From Dasypus novemcinctus (Eukaryota; Chordata; Mammalia; Cingulata; Dasypodidae), in assembly GCF_030445035.2 (NCBI RefSeq), contig NC_080680.1, positions 93,315,157 to 93,379,156 of the forward strand: DNA of 64,000 bases. The letters are read 5' to 3'. Shown here in pieces: positions 10,576 to 22,612 of the stretch. A program made the position numbers and the translations under genes. Numbering within the stretch: the first letter of the stretch is position 1; the number at the start of each line of letters is the position of its first letter. The notes under the pieces were generated by a model, which saw only the letters and a program-made list of their open reading frames with translations, was not told where the DNA came from and did not search any database.

Positions 10576-12520
10576 TAAGAGGATTCTCCCACATTACCTG
10601 GGTGATAATTATCCATAGTAAAATAAATTGATTTCTGCTTCTGTTCTTTATGGAGCAATGACACAGAGCTGGCATCACTCAAAGCCACTTGATCACAAAT
10701 CAACACCCATATCCAGTGTCTTCCCTCATGATTGTCGATTTGGAGCTCACATTTAAAACCCATTTGTTTTTGCTGTCTATACTATCGTCATACAGGTGGC
10801 CTCCCAATCATCAAGCAAATGGTTTGTCATTGGCCATCAATTTGAGAAGCCTGGGAGGATACCTGTCCATCTAGTTGACTCCACGTCTGTCCCCAAATCT
10901 TACTGAATGGGGTGTTCACCAAGTCATGTTTATATATACCCAGAAATGCAGTATAACCCAGTTAGACAATACCAAACATTTCTTGCAAATAGAGTCAACA
11001 ATTCATACAACTATTTCCTCAAAATGTGGAAATGTACACATGGACAGACAAAAACTTAATTGTATTTTTATTAGTAGTAGGATCACTGTATCTCCTAATG
11101 CAGTCTCATCACCTGTTCACACAGGGACCAAGTCTGACATTTCTGAAGCCCAGCACCCAGAAGAGGACTTGACACTGGGTGTGGCCGATAAAGGGAGGGA
11201 AGGAAAGAAGGAAGAATGAATCTGAATTCAAAGGAGAAACAGACAGTACACCAAAAAGGACTCTTGGAGGATCATGTAATGTCTCAAGCTGTGGATAAAG
11301 TTCATGCATTTTCTTCAGAGAAGCTGTCCCTGGCCAAAGCCCCTCTCCCAGGACTGCATTCTCAAGGGCTACAGGAACTGTAAAAGTAGGACCTGGTGCA
11401 CAATAGGTCCTCAGTAAATACTGCTGGAGGTTCACAAAGTGCTGGTCACCAAACAAAGCCCTTTTAGACATTATCTTATTTAATTCTCCCAAAAAGGGAG
11501 TGCTTATCCCTCTAGAAAATTCAGAGCTCAGGAAGGAACAAGACCAAGATATGAATCCAGAGCTGTTCTGAGGGTTTTGGTTTAGTTTTTGGTATTTTGG
11601 TTTTTTGTTTTGTTTTTTCCAAATTAAGGAGTGCTACTGTGGGCTGGTGCATATTACTTCAGGTTTAATGAGTATTTTCACCTGGCGTTTTGTGTATTGC
11701 CACTGGGCTGCCCGATCGTTTAAACCCACTGTATTTTCACCGGGCTGATAAGTGTTGTACTGGGCAGTGAATACTTCTGTCCAGTGCTGGCTAGGGGACA
11801 AGTCCCTGAGCTCATTGGAGGATGATTTTATTTGTCCAGCCGTGGCCAGGACCCTGGCAGCCTAGCCCTGGCTCTGACACTTCCCTTGCTGTGCCCCCCC
11901 CTAGCAGAACAACAACTTCCCAAACCCTGGGCAGCAGCTGTTCTGACTTCATGGAAATAGCCGAGACTCCTGCACCCCACCCTTTCTCCCCCCAATTCCC
12001 AGGGAGGCTGATCCACAGCTGGGGCCATGGTGTGGGGGTGGAAGGTGGCCTCTGGGGTCCTGTTTGCAGGGTTCACCCTGGCAGAAGCTCTGGGGCTCAG
12101 GGACCTTCCCCAATCCCTTAAAACCTGCCAGAGTCAGTACTGCCACATGCAACAACCTGTGGGGTCAGAGGAGGGGGGTTGTAAGAGGAGGCTCTCAGAC
12201 AGACACCTAAAGGCACTAGCGGTTCGAAGACAAGTCCACCTCAACCCAGCCCATTGCACGGGTGGGGAGAGTGAGGCCCCAAAGCAGGCTCTTTACAGGA
12301 ATGCTTATTGGATCTTCCCTAGGAGATAAGCATCTTGGCAGACTTTTTTATCTCTCTTCCCTGCAAGGGGGACTGAGAGGGCCCAAGTGCAGCCCATACT
12401 CTCCCTGTACTTGACTTTTCCATCTAAAATCCAAGCCACGCATCCAGAAGCTGGAATTGAGGCCCCAGAAAGTTCTAGGTTTGCCTCTCACATGACTCTC
12501 TGCATAGTCTTTTTAAAATT
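10575..12520. other. Intergenic, little recognised
   Basis: Mostly unique. A MIR/L2-like remnant at about 11380-11560 (GGTCCTCAGTAAATACTGCTG, CATTATCTTATTTAATTCTC). A T-rich patch at about 11575-11625. No gene supported. Confidence 0.45.
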
Positions 12521-12559
12521 ATAACAAATCACTTACGGATTTTCCTAAATTTCTTTTAC

Positions 12560-13150
12560 AAAAGTAGTACATGTTTTTGCTAAACATACACTTATCCTAT
12601 GACCCAGAAATTCCACTCCCGGGTATATATACCCAAGAGATATGAATGCATAAGCCCAAAAGAAGACCGGCCGGGCATGTCCATAACAGCCTTATTCCTA
12701 ATAACCCCAAACTGGAAACAATTCAAATGCCCATGAACAGGAGAATGTGTAAACCAATTGTGGTATATTTTTGTGATGGAATGCTACACAGCTGTAAAAA
12801 GGAATGGATGACTGGCATGCACTACAACATGGATGAGTCATACCATTATTATATAGAGCAAAAGAAGCCAGACACAAAGCATACTTTCTGTGCTATTCCA
12901 CATATACAAAGTTCAAGAACACACAAAACTATTCAAAACGATAGAAGACAGGACAGTGGTTACCTCTGTTGGTAGAAATGGACTAGGAGGAGTGAAAAGC
13001 AAATCTGTTGGGGGCTGGAAATACTCATGCCTTGATTTGGGTGATGGTTACTTGGGTGCACATACATTTTAAAAATCACCAAGCTGATACCCTTATATAT
13101 GTTATACCATACTCAAAATAATTTCTTGAATGTACTCATAAGCCAGAAAA
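12560..13150 (+). mobile_element. Old L1 fragment, ORF2 C-terminus and 3' UTR
   Basis: CCTATGACCCAGAAATTCCA, AACTGGAAACAATTCAAATG, a TGGAATGCTACACAGC block and ACAACATGGATGAGTCATAC are the standard L1 C-terminal landmarks in decayed form. The 3' UTR part includes TTGGGTGATGGTTACTTGGG. Confidence 0.85.
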
Positions 13151-14430
13151 CAAAAAGAAAAAAATACACACTCCCTCTTAGGAATCAACCTGTGCAGAGA
13201 TCTTTAAAGAAATTCCAGCTCCACCCATTCCCAGCACCAACCATTTCTCTCCTTTTATCCCAACGTGCCCATCCCCTCTACCACCTGGAGAGCCTTCAGG
13301 CCCTGCCAAGACACCCCGCTGGGGACCTGCCCTCTGAGCTTTGTCCTTCCCACTGCTATGGCTCACCCAGGGAGAGCTCCCTGTTCCCCCGCTGGGGACC
13401 TGCCCTCTGAGCTTTGTCCTTCCCACTGCTATGGCTCACCCAGGGAGAGCTCCCTGTTCCGGGGGCACCTTCTGGAGGCTCTGCTGAGCTTTAGAGTCCA
13501 GTCCAGGTCCTGGGGTCTGGTGGGAAGGACTCTCCGGAGCCAGGTGGGCCCTCCTGCCTCGGAGCAGCTCCTGCCCTCATGTCCCCATCTCACATTTCAT
13601 GAAGGCGACTCAGGCTTCAACCCCTCCCCCACCCCACCGCTTTCTTCACTGCTCTGAGTCCCAGTTTCCTCATTTCACTGGCCCCCTTCCCTGGAGCCCT
13701 TCCCCAAAGAGGGATGTTAGGAGGAGGCAGCGACTAGGCTTGGCAGGAGACCCATGAGCCACATGGCACATAAGTCATCAACTCTGCCCCTCCCCATACC
13801 CCTACCATCCAGCCATGAAATGGTTAGAGACTGGGCCTTCAGCTGGCTCTGTCCCCTCCTGGAACCCCTAGAACTTAGGACAAAGCAGGGACCCCCGAAG
13901 CTAAGATCACCCAGGAATTCCAAAAGGGAGAGGGGGATATAAGAAAGTGAAGGTGTCTCCAGCTCCTGCTTTCACACCTCCCATTATGGGGTGCTCACTG
14001 CCTCCAGGGACTGCCCCTCCCCTCCGGAGATGCTCCTGAGTAAGAGAGAGTCCTTGCTCACACAGAGAGGACCTGTGCTCCCACTAGGGAGGCCAACTTG
14101 TCCGGGTTTGCCCAAACTTTTCACATTTTAACACTGAAAGTCCTATATCCCAGGAAACCCCTCAGTCCTGAGCAAAACAGGACAGTGAGTCACCCTATCC
14201 CACCCCACCCTAGCTGCAGACTCTGGGGTCACTTAGGAGGCATCTTCTCATGGCTCCTCTCTGCAGGCACCAGCACCAAGCCCAGACCACAGGCATTGTC
14301 ACATGGCATTTGTTCATTCATATATTTATATATAGCCTTTCAGATTGATCTAGAGACTGAAAACCTGCAACCTATAGACAGAGAAGCCTGGGTTGACATA
14401 TATCTATTTCAATTGAAAACTCAGCATCAT
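13150..14430. other. Intergenic, mostly unique
   Basis: No gene recognised. Contains the 73-bp tandem duplication described separately. Confidence 0.5.
13314..13459. repeat. Exact 73-bp tandem duplication
   Basis: Positions 13314-13386 and 13387-13459 read the same at every base. They start CCCCGCTGGGGACC and end GAGCTCCCTGTTC. This is unique sequence rather than a known repeat family. Confidence 0.9.
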
Positions 14431-15490
14431 GTTTAAAGAAGAGACATTAAGCAAAGAATAGGAAAAGTGTGTCTGTTCCCAACATTATTTCTTTTTTTTA
14501 AGATTTATTTATTTCTCTCCCCACCCCCACCCCTCCCCCCCGCCCAGTTGTCTGCCCTCTGTGTCCATTCACTGTGTGTTCTCTGAGACCGCTTCTATCC
14601 TTATCAGCGGCACCGGAAATCTGTGATTCTTTTTGTTGCGTCATCTTGTTGTGTCAGCTCTCCGTGTGTGCAGCGCCATTCTTGGGCAGGCTGCTCTTTC
14701 TTTTGCACTGGGCGGCTCTCCTTACAGGACGCACTCCTTGCATGTGGGGCTCCCCTACGCGGGGGACACCCCTGGGTGGCACGGCACTCCTTGCGCGCAT
14801 CAGCACTGCACATGGGCCAGCTCCACATGGGTCAAGGAGGCCCGGAGTTTGAACCACGGGCCTCCCATGTGGTAGGCAGCCACCCTATCCATTGGCCAAG
14901 TCCGCTTTCCCCAACATTATTATTTAATATTGTTCTGGAACTGCCAGCCCACACAATTAGATAAGAAAAAAATAAATAAGTATAAAAATCAGAAAAAAGA
15001 AAAATTGATCATTATTTTCAGAAAAACTGAAAAACCATTAGAAATATTAAGAGAACTCAATAGGGTGGCTAGGTGGAAAATTAATACACTGACATTAATA
15101 GTCTTCATAAATACAACCAACCTGTTAGAAGAAATAATGAGAGAGAAGTCCTTGTTTACAACAGCAGCAAAAAACATTAAAAATATAGACATGAGTTTAA
15201 CCAAAAAAATGTATGAGATTTATTGAAAGTAAACTTTAATAAATTGCTGAGGGCAATTTATTAATTTTTTTAAAAAAAGACTTGAACATGTAGAATTATT
15301 TTGGATAGGAGGATTCAACATCATATATGCCAGTTTCTCCTAGCTAACCTAGATATTTAATGTAATTCCAATAAAAATACTGATAGGATTTTTAAAAAAT
15401 AAGTCTTCTAAATTCCACATAACAATACAAGCAAGAAAATTCTAAAAATTTTCAAAGAAGAGTAATGATTTGGGACTTGTCTTAACACAT
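14430..15490 (+). mobile_element. L1 ORF2 fragment, interrupted by a SINE
   Basis: The left flank and the sequence after 14921 join into an L1 reverse-transcriptase segment ([15 protein letters not shown]). Later blocks follow ORF2 order (KNIKNIDMSLTKKMYEIY near 15168-15225, then a Leu-Gly-type region). Several stops; a fossil. Confidence 0.75.
14490..14909 (-). repeat. Long-form DAS SINE, antisense, with target-site duplication
   Basis: About 420 bp, minus orientation: T-rich and CCACCC-rich at the left (its A-rich tail), conserved body (CATTCTTGGGCAGGCTGCTC, CTCCTTGCATGTGGGGC), and tRNA-like head at the right with reverse B box TTTGAACCACGGGCC. Flanked by a 12-bp repeat CCCAACATTATT at 14478-14489 and 14910-14921. 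Confidence 0.9.
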
Positions 15491-15509
15491 ATTAAAATAT
15501 AATGTATTT

Positions 15510-15985
15510 ACGCATGATGAGCCAAGTGCCCATGTGAATGCCCATGTGGTGAGCTAGTACCCACACAACAAGCCAGTGCCCTCATGGTGAGCTGAGTGCC
15601 CACACAGAGAGCCACTGCCTGCGCGAGTGCCTACATGGTGAGTGAGTGCCCATGTGGCAAGTCAAGTGCTTGCGTGAGTGACCGCATGGTGAGCCAGTGC
15701 CCACACATGTGAGTCATACAGCAAGATGATGACACAACAAAAGAGAGACGAAGGGGAAAGTCATGGTGAAGCGCAGCAGAGACCAGGAACTGAGGTGGCA
15801 CAATTGACAGGGAAACTCTCTCCACATCAGAGGTCCTCAGGATCGAATCCCAGTGAATCCTAGAGAAGAAAGATGAGAAGAGAAGACAAAAAGAGAAATA
15901 GTTACAGAAGATCACATAGCAAATGGACACAGGCAGCAAAAAGAGCAGGGATGGAGAGGGGGAGGGGGAAAAGAGAGACCATTAG
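15510..15985 (+). repeat. DAS-type SINE with expanded internal minisatellite
   Basis: About 15690-15985 is the body/tail also present at 1-290. Before it, 15515-15715 is a run of imperfect ~24-bp units of the type GTGAGCCAGTGCCCACACA, about eight copies. Confidence 0.75.
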
Positions 15986-16060
15986 ATAAAAATTTTTAAA
16001 AATACCTGGCTCCCTCATTGGAGAACCACTTGGTTTCTCCCCAGCACACTGAATCCTTTA

Positions 16061-16382
16061 GGGAAGCAGATGTGGCTCAAGCAACTGAGCTCCTGCTTAT
16101 CACATGGGAGATACCAGGTTCAATTCCCAGTGTCTCCTGGAGAAGATGAGCAAGACAGCAAGCTGGTGCAATGGCAGGCATGGCAAGCTGATGCAACAAG
16201 ATGACACAAGAGGAAAGACAATGGGAGACATAACAAAGCAGGGAGCTGATGTGGCTCAAGCAATTCAGTACCTTTCTCCCACATAGGAGGTTCCAAGTTT
16301 GGTTCCTGGTGCCTCCTAAAGAGAAGATGAGCAGACACAGAGAGCACAGAGTGAATGGACACAGAGCAGTCAAAAAAAAAAA
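16061..16382 (+). repeat. Dimeric DAS-type SINE
   Basis: Two complete tRNA-like heads in tandem, starting at about 16061 (GGAAGCAGATGTGGCTCAAG) and 16241 (GGAGCTGATGTGGCTCAAGC). Each has A-box-like TGGCTCAAGC and a B box (GGTTCAATTCC in the first). The element ends in an A run at 16374-16382. Confidence 0.85.
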
Positions 16383-16489
16383 CTTTTTTAATGTTTTTCA
16401 TTATTTTTTTAATATCCCAAAATTTTTTTCTTTATTTTAGCTTCAGTTTTTCTAAATTATTATGTATTTTATTTCTTATATTTAAAACT

Positions 16490-18150
16490 ATCATTATTTC
16501 ATTTTCCTAATAATTGTATTTGGCAATATTCTGGGCTTCATTTTTGAGGAGGTTTTGGAGCACAGAAGGGTCACAACTATGGCAGGGGAGGATCATTGGT
16601 GTGGGAAGTCAGTGATGGGGGATACATGGGAGGAAGTTCACCTGGGCATACATATAAAGGATAAAAATATGTTCAAGTGTTCATAGGACATTGCCACAGT
16701 GGATAGAGATTCACACAACTGAAAGAATATGAATTCCCATCTTGGAGAGCTCTGTCACATTCTCTAATGGAACAGCAACAATCACCCAAGTACAGGGGTA
16801 ATGACTAGTATCCATTGATGGGCCCTTGATATTTATGACTATCCTCATGAGCCTTTGTTCTTGAAGTTGCAACATAGCCCAGTGATATAAGGTGCCTAAG
16901 AGTTACCTCCTGAGAGCCTCCTATTGCTCAAATGTGGCCTCTCTCTGAGCCAAACTCAGCATATAAATGCATTGCCTTGCCCCCCAGTATGGGACATGAT
17001 TCCCAGGGATGAGCCTCCCTGGCACTGAGGGATTACTACCAAATACCAACAAGCAATACAACTGGAAAAAGACCTTGAATAAAAGGGGTAAAAGGTAAAA
17101 ACAAATGAGTTTATATGGCTAAGAGACTTCAAAATGAGTTGGGAGATCTCCCCAGAGGTAACGCTTACATCTCAGCAGGATCTCATAGAAAGCCAAAGTA
17201 GATACTACCCCCAAATAATGGGGCTCCTGAGGGCTCTGGAGACAGCTGGGTCCTACTGTCATGGTAGATAGCTCTGGTGGTTGGTGCCTCGCCAGTGGGC
17301 CCTACTTTGGAGTTCATGCTCCCTAGTGTGACAGAGTTGGACTCAGATATGACTTCTCTACACATGCCTCTTTTGTCCCCTTTATTTGAACCAATAGATG
17401 GTGCTGGAGTTTGTAGGTGTATGTCAGGAGACTTGAATCTCTGGGCTGTCCATATGCCAGCTGGGCCCTGAGCCTCAGCTGAGTTGCAACACCTACTCTC
17501 CAGTTCATTGGACTCAGCCAGGATGACTAACAAGGAGGTGAGGATGGACAACCACAACACCAAGGAACTAAGAGTCTACAACTTCAAGCAAGATAGTCCC
17601 ATCCATCAGATGTATGGGGCAGAATCCCCTCTCAATTAGAGGTGAAGTATGCATCACCATCCCAGAATCTTCAGGATCAGTGAATAAAATATAGACTAGA
17701 GTGGACTTACTAGTATTCTACTATAGATTTATTGAGATTCTAGCAATGGAAGAAATTATATCAGTGATGTGGACACAGTGGCCACTGGAAGTGCTGAAGG
17801 CAGGGAGATGGACAAAGTGGTGTAATACAGGGGCAATTTCAGGACTTGGAATTGTCCTGAGTGACACTGCAATGATAGACATGGGTCATCATATATATAG
17901 CCATAAACTACAGAACTGAATGGGAGAGAGTGTAAACTACAATGTAAACTATAATCCATGATTAATGGCAATGTTCCAAAATATCTTCATCAATTGCAAT
18001 GAATGTACTACACAAATGAAATAAGTTGTTATTGTGAGGAAGGGTGGGAGGTGTGGGGAGTGGGGCATATGGGAATCCCTTATTTTTTTTTAAACATTTT
18101 ATATAATCTAAGTATCCTTTTAAAATAAATAAAAATATATATATATTTTT
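16490..18150 (+). mobile_element. Family X, copy A (longest, about 1.66 kb)
   Basis: Non-coding interspersed element. Its right two thirds match copy B (22613-23525) block by block, for example GAGTTGGACTCAGATATGAC at about 17334 and 22744, and CACATGCCTCTT. The 3' end matches copies C and D (GGTGTGGGGAGTGG-type block, then T-rich and A/T-rich end). Left of the part shared with B it adds about 700 bp of further sequence. There is no long frame; the longest are about 126 codons and antisense. The left boundary and target duplication are unclear. Confidence 0.6.
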
Positions 18151-18230
18151 AAAACTGTCAGAATCAACTATTTTGAAAATCTGGAGTCTAGGGGAACACT
18201 TTGCAATATTCAGGCAAAAGCCGGAGGAAG

Positions 18231-18331
18231 GGAGCCGATGTGGCCCAGTGGTTAAGTGCCGATTCTGACATATGAGATCCAGGTTTCAATCCCCAGTCCT
18301 GGTACTTAAAAAAAATAAAAAATAAAAATAG
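18231..18331 (+). repeat. Short DAS SINE with target-site duplication
   Basis: Head GGAGCCGATGTGGCCCAGTG, B-box region AGGTTTCAATCCCCAG, A-rich tail. Flanked by a near-identical 12-bp repeat, AGCCGGAGGAAG at 18219-18230 and AGCTGGAGGAAG at 18332-18343. Confidence 0.85.
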
Positions 18332-19574
18332 AGCTGGAGGAAGATGCTGATAAATGGTAGTAAATATCAGGAAATTTCACCCTCCATGCATTGGCTACCA
18401 CTCCCTTTCCCCAGTCATGTGGCAGATAGCAGCCTGGACCCCTGGCTTAGCTTTCTGGTGCCAGGGTGGGCTATAAAGACCTCCAAAATCCAGGCGTGTG
18501 TGGTCTGATTGCTAATCAGTGCTTTTGATTAGCTACTTCAGATCATGGGGGGCTGGCTCTCAGGGTGGCCATTGTTCCAACCCACTTAAGGCAAAAGCAG
18601 TAGAGGAGTCTTAAAGAAGCAGTATCTCTCTCTTTCTCTCTCTCCTCTTTCCATTTTTTGGCTGGGAGCAAAAATACTTTAGAAAAGTCACAAATTGACA
18701 GCTCCAGCCCTCAAAAACAGCAACTACAACAGAACCTAGCAGTCCTAGAGGAGAGGAAGAACTAGATTTCCCGATTTACTACAGTACTCAGTATATCCAG
18801 GTCTCAACAAAAAATTACAAAACACACCAAGAAAGAGGAAAGTATGGCTCAATCACAGGAAAAACAGAATTACCAGAAACCATCCTTGAGAAGCTCCAAG
18901 ACTGGAAATATTAGTTAAAGACTTTAAATCAACTATCTTTAAAATGTTCAAGGAGTTAAAGAAATCCATATTTTTTTTTAAATAAAGGAAATTAGGAAAA
19001 TATTGTCCAAACAAAATAAAGAATAGAATTTATGTATATATAAAATCACACACAAATTTTGGAGCTGCAGAGTATAGTAATTGAAATGAAAAACTCACTA
19101 GATGGACTCGACTGCAGATGTGAACATGTAGAAGAAAGGATTAGCACTTAAAGACAACTCAAATTATCCAGTGTGAGGAGCAGAAAGAAAAGATAACAAA
19201 AGAAAAAAAAAAAAAAAGGAACAGAGCCTGAGGGACCCGTGGTACACCATCAAGGATACCAACATAAGACTCATGGAGTCCTAGAAGCACAAGAGAAAGA
19301 GAAAGGGGCAGAAAAAGTATCTGAAGAAATAATGGCTGAAAACCCCAAATCTGATGAAAGATGTGAATACAAACATCCAAGTAGGATAGACTCTAAGAGA
19401 AGTACACCAAGATACATTATAGCAAAATTGTCAAAATCCAAACTCAGGATTTTTAAAGCAGTAAAAGAGAAGCAACTTGCCACATGAAAGGAAGCCCCAA
19501 TAAATTCAACAGCAGTTTTCTCATCAGAAACCCTGGAGGTTAAAGAAAGAATATTTAAACTTTTATTTATTTTA

Positions 19575-19985
19575 TTTTTTTAAAGATTTATTTATATTTA
19601 TTTCTCTCCCCACCCCCCACCCCCAGTTGTCTGCTCTGTGTCCATTCGCTGTGTGTTCTTCTGTGACTGCTTCTATCCTTATCAGTGGGACTGGGAATCC
19701 GTGTTTTTTTTGTTGTGTCATCTTGTGTAAGCTCTCCGTGTGTGCAGCGACATTCTTGGGCAGGCTGCACTTTCTTTTGCACTGGGTGGCTCTCCTTACG
19801 GGGCGCACTCCTTGCACGTGGGGCTCCCCTATGCGGGGGACACCCCTGCGTGGCACGGCACTCCTTGCACGCATCAGCACTGCACAAGGGCCAGCTCCAC
19901 ACAGGTTGAGGAGGCCCGGGGTTTGAACCATGGACCTCCCATGTGGTAGGTGGATGCCCTATCCATTGGGCCAAGTCTGCTTCCC
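19575..19985 (-). repeat. Long-form DAS SINE, antisense
   Basis: Same structure and nearly the same sequence as 14490-14909 (CATTCTTGGGCAGGCTGCAC, CACTCCTTGCACGTGGGGCT, GTTTGAACCATGGACCTCCC). It interrupts the older L1 ORF1 region. Confidence 0.9.
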
Positions 19986-20434
19986 TAACACTTTTAAAGA
20001 AGGAAAAATAAGAAATGCCAAAGGGAGTTCTGAAATAAAAGGACATTAGACGGTAACTGATACTAACTTGAAGTCATAAAGAAGAAATAAATAACAGTGG
20101 CAAAGGTAACTACATAGGTAAATATAAAATCCTATGTTATTCTTTTGGTTTGTACTGCTTTTCCCCACTGCATTACATAAAGGGAAAATGTGAAAAATAA
20201 CATTTAAAATCTGAGTCAATGGGCACACAATGTATAAAGTTGTAATCTGAGACAAAAACAATAAAAAGGGGGCGGGACAAAGGTACATAGGAGTAGAGAC
20301 TTTGTATATTGCTGAAACTGGATTAGTACTAGTTGAACTAGGTTGTTAGTTTAAGACAGTAATTGTAATTACAGAGTTAACCATGAAGAAAATACCTAAA
20401 ACCTATAGAGAAAAGGAAAGAAGAGAATCAAAAT

Positions 20435-20445
20435 GGTACAATACA
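20435..20445 (+). repeat. Target-site duplication, left copy
   Basis: GGTACAATACA, identical to 30637-30647, at the 5' end of the younger L1. Confidence 0.85.
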
Positions 20446-20959
20446 AATCTAATTGGAGACAGGGGCAAGATGGTGTCTGAGTAAGGAGCTCCAAGATTCA
20501 GTTCATCCTACAAGGCAGTTAATGACCACCCAGAGCTAGCTAAAGGACTTGGTTGGAGGCCCAGGAGACCAGAAGAGCATCCTGAAATAGCCTTGAAAGA
20601 ATGGAAGGAAGAAACTGCCCATCTGCAGTGAAGTTGCATGGAAGAGCATTCCATGCCACAGAGGCCTGTGCCCATCCTTCACTGACAGCACAAGGCACCT
20701 CAGGACCTATTCCATGGCTGGAGTTGGAAGCTCCATGTCCCAAAAACAGGAGAGGAAGAGATGGTTGGGCACCAACTTTAGCTAATGATTAGTAAATTCA
20801 GCTGGCTAAAGTATAATCCTAAGAAAAGCTGGAAGTTAAACCTGTCCAAGTCAAAAAGAGGCCAGTAGTTGCCATTTTAACTCTGCCCCTGGTGTAAGGG
20901 GAAGCAAGGGTAATTGAAAATCATAGTGGCAGTAGAGACCGGCTTCTTTCCACCCAGAT

Positions 20960-22125
20960 CAGACTGCAGCCCTAGCCTAGGCTCCAGCCCCACCTCCAGC
21001 AGGGATGAAGCTTGGGTGACCTACACCAGCCTTTCTGGGTAACTGCAGGTCCTTTTGGCCAGCATAGATGGAATAGTCGGACACCTGGGGCTGCTGCATC
21101 CCTACACCCCAATAGGATAGGAGAAGAAAATTTTTCCCTCAGTCTCTCTGGACAACTGCAGGCACTTTCAGCCTGCATGAACTGGTTTGTTGAGTGCCTT
21201 CAATTCCATCTCCAGCCCCCCTCTCCCATAGGACAGAGGGGACTGGTGTGTCCTCAGCCTCTCTGGGTAACTGCAGGCACTTTTGGCCTGCATGAACTTG
21301 ACTGTTGGGCAACTGTGGCCCTACTCCAAACCCTGATAGGACAAGAGACGGGAACTATTTCAGCAGCCTCTCTGGGTAACTGCAGGTACTTTTGGCCCAC
21401 AAAGACTGAATAGTCAGATACCTGTAGTTCCATCCCCATCCCCAAGTAGGATATGAGGGGAGCTGTGTTTCCTCAGCCTCTCCAGACAACAGCAGGCAGT
21501 TTTGGCCTGCAAGGACTGGACTGTTGGATGCCTGTGGATTCATCCCCACTCCCTAATAGGACAGGAGGGGGGTGGTGTTTCCTCAGCCTCTTCAGGCAAT
21601 GGTAGATACTTTCATTCTACAGGGACTGAACTGTGGTTCCATCTCCACTCCCTAAAGGGCAGAAAGGACAGTACTTCCTCAGCCTCTCAGGGTAACTGTA
21701 GGTGCATTTGTCTCACATGGATTAGATTTTGGGACACTCCAGTGGGTCCATCCCTTCCCCTGGCAGGGGAGGAGAGGAGTTGGTGCTACATCAATCTACC
21801 TGGGAAACTGCAGTCATTTTGGACCCACATGGCATAGACTGTTGCCCACATCTGCAGCTCCATCCCCATCCCAGGAAGGGGAGGAAGGGACATGAAGCTT
21901 CACCAGTCTCTCCAGGCAACTACAGACAATCTCAGCCTGCATGACTTGGATTATTACACACATCTGTGGCTCTGTCCTTACCCTGCTAGAGGAGAAAGGC
22001 GGGAGAAGCTTCATCAGTCCCTGGAACAATGTGGGCAGCTTAAGCTTCCACAGGCTACAGTATCAACTACATCCTTAGCTCCTACTACACAACCAGCAAG
22101 GGAGAAATGACAAGAAAGCTCTAAA
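20960..22125 (+). repeat. Tandem array of ~110-bp units in the L1 5' UTR
   Basis: The anchor CAGCCTCTCTGGGTAACTGC, or a diverged form of it, recurs at 21027, 21140, 21255, 21364, 21474, 21584, 21680, 21792, 21904 and 22015. Spacings are 113, 115, 109, 110, 110, 96, 112, 112 and 111. Each unit also carries a TTTTGGCCTGCA-like block, a CCATCCCCA-like block and AGGACAGGAGGG-like purines. The units are diverged, so the array is old. It begins about 580 bp into the element. Confidence 0.9.
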
Positions 22126-22612
22126 CTAAAGAGATGAACTGTGCCCAAAATAAATACATCTAGTAAGTCAGATGTCAAGACACCAACAAAAAATTGCAAT
22201 TAATACCAAGAAATAGGAAGATGTGGCCCAATGGAACAAGATAAGCCTCCAGATGACATAAAGGAGTTGAGACAACTAATCATAGATGTTCAACCAAATC
22301 TCCTTAATAAATTCAGAGACAGCTAAAAAGATTAAAGATATTAAGAAGACACTGGGTGAGCATAAAGAATTTGAAAGTATACATAGGAAAATAGCAGGCT
22401 ATGGGAATGAAAGGCACAATAAATGAAATTTAGAATACATTGGAGGCACATAACAGCAGATTTGAGGAGGCAAAAGAAAGAATCAGTGAACTTGAAGACA
22501 TGGCCTCAGAAAGTAAACACACAAAAGAACAGATGAAGAAACAAATGGAAAAAAAATTGAACAGTGTGTCAGAGAACTAAATAACAGCAAGAGACATGCA
22601 AACATATGTGTC

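Larger units (their letters stand above)
18165..20445 (+). mobile_element. Older L1, left part (5' UTR and ORF1 region), split by a younger L1
   Basis: Decayed L1: a 5' region with CTCTCAGGGTGGCCATTGTT, an ORF1-like segment around 18840-19560 (ACACCAAGATACATTATAGC, AGAAACCCTGGAGG), and the inter-ORF region to 20445. It is interrupted by SINEs at 18231-18331 and 19575-19985. The sequence resumes at 30637 after the inserted L1. Confidence 0.75.

Noticed and set aside
16061..16250. tRNA-like A and B boxes suggesting a tRNA gene
   Set aside because: They belong to SINE heads repeated throughout the window with A-rich tails; no intact cloverleaf expected.
20960..22125. Regular ~110-bp spacing considered as CRISPR or satellite
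   Set aside because: Units are diverged head-to-tail repeats without separate spacers, in an L1 5' UTR; this is a eukaryotic genome.
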